The notes beneath the pieces are model-generated. The model was not told the origin of the DNA, made no database searches, and saw only the letters and a program-made list of their open reading frames with translations. From NCBI GenBank assembly GCA_004352715.1, contig SCFE01000114.1, forward strand, positions 486,842-509,128: DNA of 22,287 nucleotides, in the 5' to 3' direction. Of the stretch, positions 20,581-22,287 are shown piece by piece. The position numbers and the translations under genes are program-made. The stretch comes from Hofstenia miamia. Its lineage: Eukaryota > Xenacoelomorpha > Acoela. Positions within the stretch are counted from its first letter, which is position 1. The number at the start of each line of letters is the position of its first letter.

Positions 20581-20659
20581 AGTAGGGCCGGGGGGCGGGC
20601 TCGAACCCGGGTCCTCGCGGTCCCAGTCTAGCCTTTTACCCCTTGGCCACTAGGGCCCA
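20581..20659 (-). ncRNA. tRNA-like sequence with A and B boxes at element 5' end
   Basis: On the minus strand an A box, TGGCCAAGGGG (20649-20639), fits TRGYNNANNNG, and a B box, GGTTCGAGCC (20607-20598), fits GWTCRANNC; they are 31 nt apart, the spacing of RNA polymerase III internal promoters. The ends can pair (GGGCC at 20658-20654 with GGCCC), giving five of seven acceptor pairs, and a D stem TGGC/GCTA forms. The T loop is one base short and no clean anticodon arm is seen, so this is a tRNA-derived or SINE-like head rather than a working tRNA gene. It sits exactly between the TAA repeat and the retrotransposon ATG. Confidence 0.65.
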
Positions 20660-20723
20660 TTATTGTTATTATTATTATTATTATTATTACGTGCTCTCTT
20701 TTGGAACCTCATTATTATTATTA
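20660..20723. repeat. (ATT)n / TAA target repeats
   Basis: Two ATT-rich blocks, 20660-20689 and 20711-20723, are separated by 21 bases of unrelated sequence. The first borders the 5' end of the R4/Dong-type element, mirroring the ATT run at its 3' end (16378-16391). Confidence 0.9.
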
Positions 20724-21144
20724 CTGAGTGACAGAATATCAATTCAATGATTTAAGACCAAGAAGTTATGTGGAGATGTAATGTAATGGTGAAATTCAAA
20801 TAAGAATTTCATTACGGAATATTTTCTAATATCAAAGTCACAGGAAAATTTAGGCAAATTCTGACATGACCTCTTGCTCATGAGCCGGAATCTTGTGCAG
20901 AAGATACTAAGAAATTCTTTGTTGGCATTTGAAGATTTCAATTGGATACGACGATTTAGAATAGTTAATTTAGGTTTTCCTAGCGTGATTAACAAAAGCC
21001 ATTTAACTTAATTCATGTGTGCATGAACTTCTAATTTCTTTATTTAGCTTGTTCTAAACTTTATTTGTGCATGTTTTTGTTCTCTTACTAAGGTAGTTTA
21101 TGTACAAGAATTCACTAAATTTTTGTATTGCTAGTTTTAGTAGT
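20724..21144. other. Non-coding stretch upstream of the plus-strand gene
   Basis: No domain was recognised. Open frames on both strands (for example minus 20744-20995) have no motif. The 5' UTR and promoter of the gene starting near 21145 may lie here, but no TATA box or initiator was convincing. Confidence 0.4.
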
Positions 21145-22172
21145 ATGGGTGCAGTAAACCTCGAAGCTTTTGAATGCAGCAATTTTTCCGCAAGCGACCT
21201 GGTCAACAATGCATCACTATTGTGCATTTCATCGGATAACGTACAAGGCGAGATTAAAACTATTGAACATCTCCTAAATTCAACTCAAACTGTTATTCAG
21301 GAATCTGTTTACAAACGATTTGAAGAAATAATTTCTGCTTCCCAGGTATACCTTCTGCAGTTTAATATTAATATTTGTTATTAAATTGCGATTTTGCAAA
21401 AATTCTTTTTCAAAAGACTTTTTACTTGACAAAACTAGGATTTTCGAGATTGAGTGAGAATTGATTTTAATACAACAGAAATTGTATGATGACTTTCTAT
21501 TGCATAAAGCCACCGAATATAGAAAAAAATTTGCTAAAGAAATTGTTGTCACTGAAATAATTTAAGGTGGCATTAGGTGATATATCAAAGATTAAGTTTG
21601 TTCATTTTATTTGCAGCAGTCTCGGAGGCTGATAGGTTAATGTAACGTAGCGTAGGAAAAAAATTGGTTTATGCGGACACTACTGCGTAGCTATCCAAGA
21701 TATTTTGAGTATAGGGAATGTAGTTGAAGCAGGCGTTTGAGGCTGTTTAGTAGATGATTGGTGGGATTAGAATCCTGCTTCAATTTGTTATATGCTAGTA
21801 AGTTGCGGCATTGCCAGCCCGGATTACGATAGGATATGTGGAGTTGTTACTAAAACAAAGCCTTCTAAGAATGAGTAAAATTATGATCAACAATAAGTGA
21901 ATCCAAAATTTATTAAACTATTAATGTTGAATATCATTCATTGTGATTAATTATGTTAGGATCTCAGACAGCTTTCAAATGAACTCGGTACGATATCAAC
22001 TATCTTGGTAAAGCAAAAGGAAGTTTTGAGTAAAGTTGAAACGACAATCATAAACGAGTTGATGTTGCTGAAGAAAAATAGTTCTGAGGATTTAACAATC
22101 AATCAAGTTCTTCTTGATAAAGTACTCGACTTGAATCTGCCGTACAATATAAATAGAAAATTAATGTTGGAG
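21145..22172 (+). CDS. Unrecognised coiled-coil-like protein, three exons, 3' partial
   Basis: Exon 1, 21145-21345, starts MGAVNLEAFECSNFSASDLV and ends CAG|GTATAC. Exon 2 starts at 21479 after TACAACAG and encodes KLYDDFLLHKATEYRKKFAK; an in-frame TAA at 21563-21565 means it must be spliced before that, with weak in-phase donors after 21544 or 21547. Exon 3, 21960-22172, follows ATGTTAG and ends GAG|GTTTGC, encoding DLRQLSNELGTISTILVKQK and on to PYNINRKLMLE. All joins are phase 0. The amphipathic, Leu/Ile/Lys/Glu-rich pattern suggests coiled coil, as in tethering or cytoskeletal complex subunits, but no family was recognised. The start could be the in-frame ATG at 21100, though that stretch looks non-coding. 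The gene continues past the window. The exon 2 donor is the weakest part of the model. Confidence 0.6.
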
Positions 22173-22250
22173 GTTTGCTTTTTTATTTAATCTATGTATT
22201 CATCAATTGTTTGTTAACAAATCAAATTGTACCTTTGAGTAACGAATTCG

Positions 22251-22255
<5 letters not shown>

Positions 22256-22287
<32 letters not shown>
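22256..22287. repeat. (AT)n microsatellite at window end
   Basis: An AT dinucleotide run that continues to the last base of the window, within the next intron of the plus-strand gene. Confidence 0.9.

Larger units (their letters stand above)
16392..20659 (-). mobile_element. R4/Dong-type non-LTR retrotransposon, rearranged composite
   Basis: Order in the element's own direction: tRNA-like head (20659-20581), Myb-like N-terminus, basic region, RT, CCHC finger, restriction-like endonuclease, short 3' UTR, TAA repeats. This single-ORF plan with a C-terminal restriction-like endonuclease is that of the R2/R4 group. RT blocks such as EQKGCRTKTRGCKDQLLIDQ and AWIDYRKAYDN, together with flanking TAA/ATT repeats on both sides, fit the R4/Dong clade; Dong is known to target TAA repeats. 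The copy is not contiguous: an intact-order part (20576-17772), a chimeric piece (17771-17355) and a second C-terminal part (17353-16392) follow one another, with a single N at 17354. Several stops and frameshifts make it inactive. The clade is inferred from motifs; a tree would confirm it. Confidence 0.8.

Noticed and set aside
20581-20659. Functional tRNA gene
   Set aside because: The A and B boxes are good, but the T loop is one base short, two acceptor pairs fail and no anticodon arm folds.
20744-20995. Minus-strand frame of 83 codons, and a shorter plus-strand frame ending at about 21010
   Set aside because: Neither shows a motif or good splice borders; chance frames are likely.
22256-22287. 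AT repeat tracts here and at 1356, 2967 and 3262 as arrays of biological interest (CRISPR-like or origin)
   Set aside because: They are plain dinucleotide microsatellites with no spacer structure.

Overview
This window is AT-rich eukaryotic DNA, almost certainly from an invertebrate animal and most likely an arthropod, although the species cannot be told from the sequence. The evidence is split genes with GT-AG introns, long (AT)n tracts, a Tc1/mariner transposase relic and several non-LTR retrotransposons. There are no bacterial operons, ribosome-binding sites or CRISPR arrays.

Layout. 1-420: minus-strand Tc1/mariner transposase fragment running off the window edge. 1277-1352: perfect 18-bp inverted repeat. 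1383-2949 and 3295-4861: two apparently identical 1567-bp copies of a segment that holds one exon of the next gene; single Ns at 2950 and 3294 lie exactly at the copy edges. 4569-6368: minus-strand partial gene for a PSI/FUBP-family RNA-binding protein, with four KH domains on seven exons and introns as short as 31, 41, 47 and 59 nt. 6369-9535: AT-rich DNA with no convincing exon, probably the long 5' intron or upstream flank of the KH gene. 9536-16391: a graveyard of decayed non-LTR retrotransposons, with one plus-strand element (11162-14490) sitting between minus-strand pieces of others; two of them carry a PHD-type finger in ORF1. 16392-20659: a rearranged minus-strand retrotransposon of R4/Dong type, with a Myb-like N-terminus, RT, CCHC finger and restriction-like endonuclease. 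It is flanked on both sides by ATT/TAA repeats and has a tRNA-like sequence with good A and B boxes at its 5' end. 21145-22172: three plus-strand exons of an unrecognised protein-coding gene, continuing beyond the window.

Only two host genes are supported: the KH protein (minus) and the unknown gene (plus). They are separated by about 15 kb, most of it transposon debris. Every retrotransposon copy carries stops or frameshifts, so none looks autonomous.

The points most worth a second look are the tRNA-like, pol III promoter-like head of the R4/Dong-type element, the extremely short introns in the KH gene, and the coincidence of all three single Ns with the edges of near-perfect duplications, which suggests assembly artefacts rather than real exon or transposon duplication.
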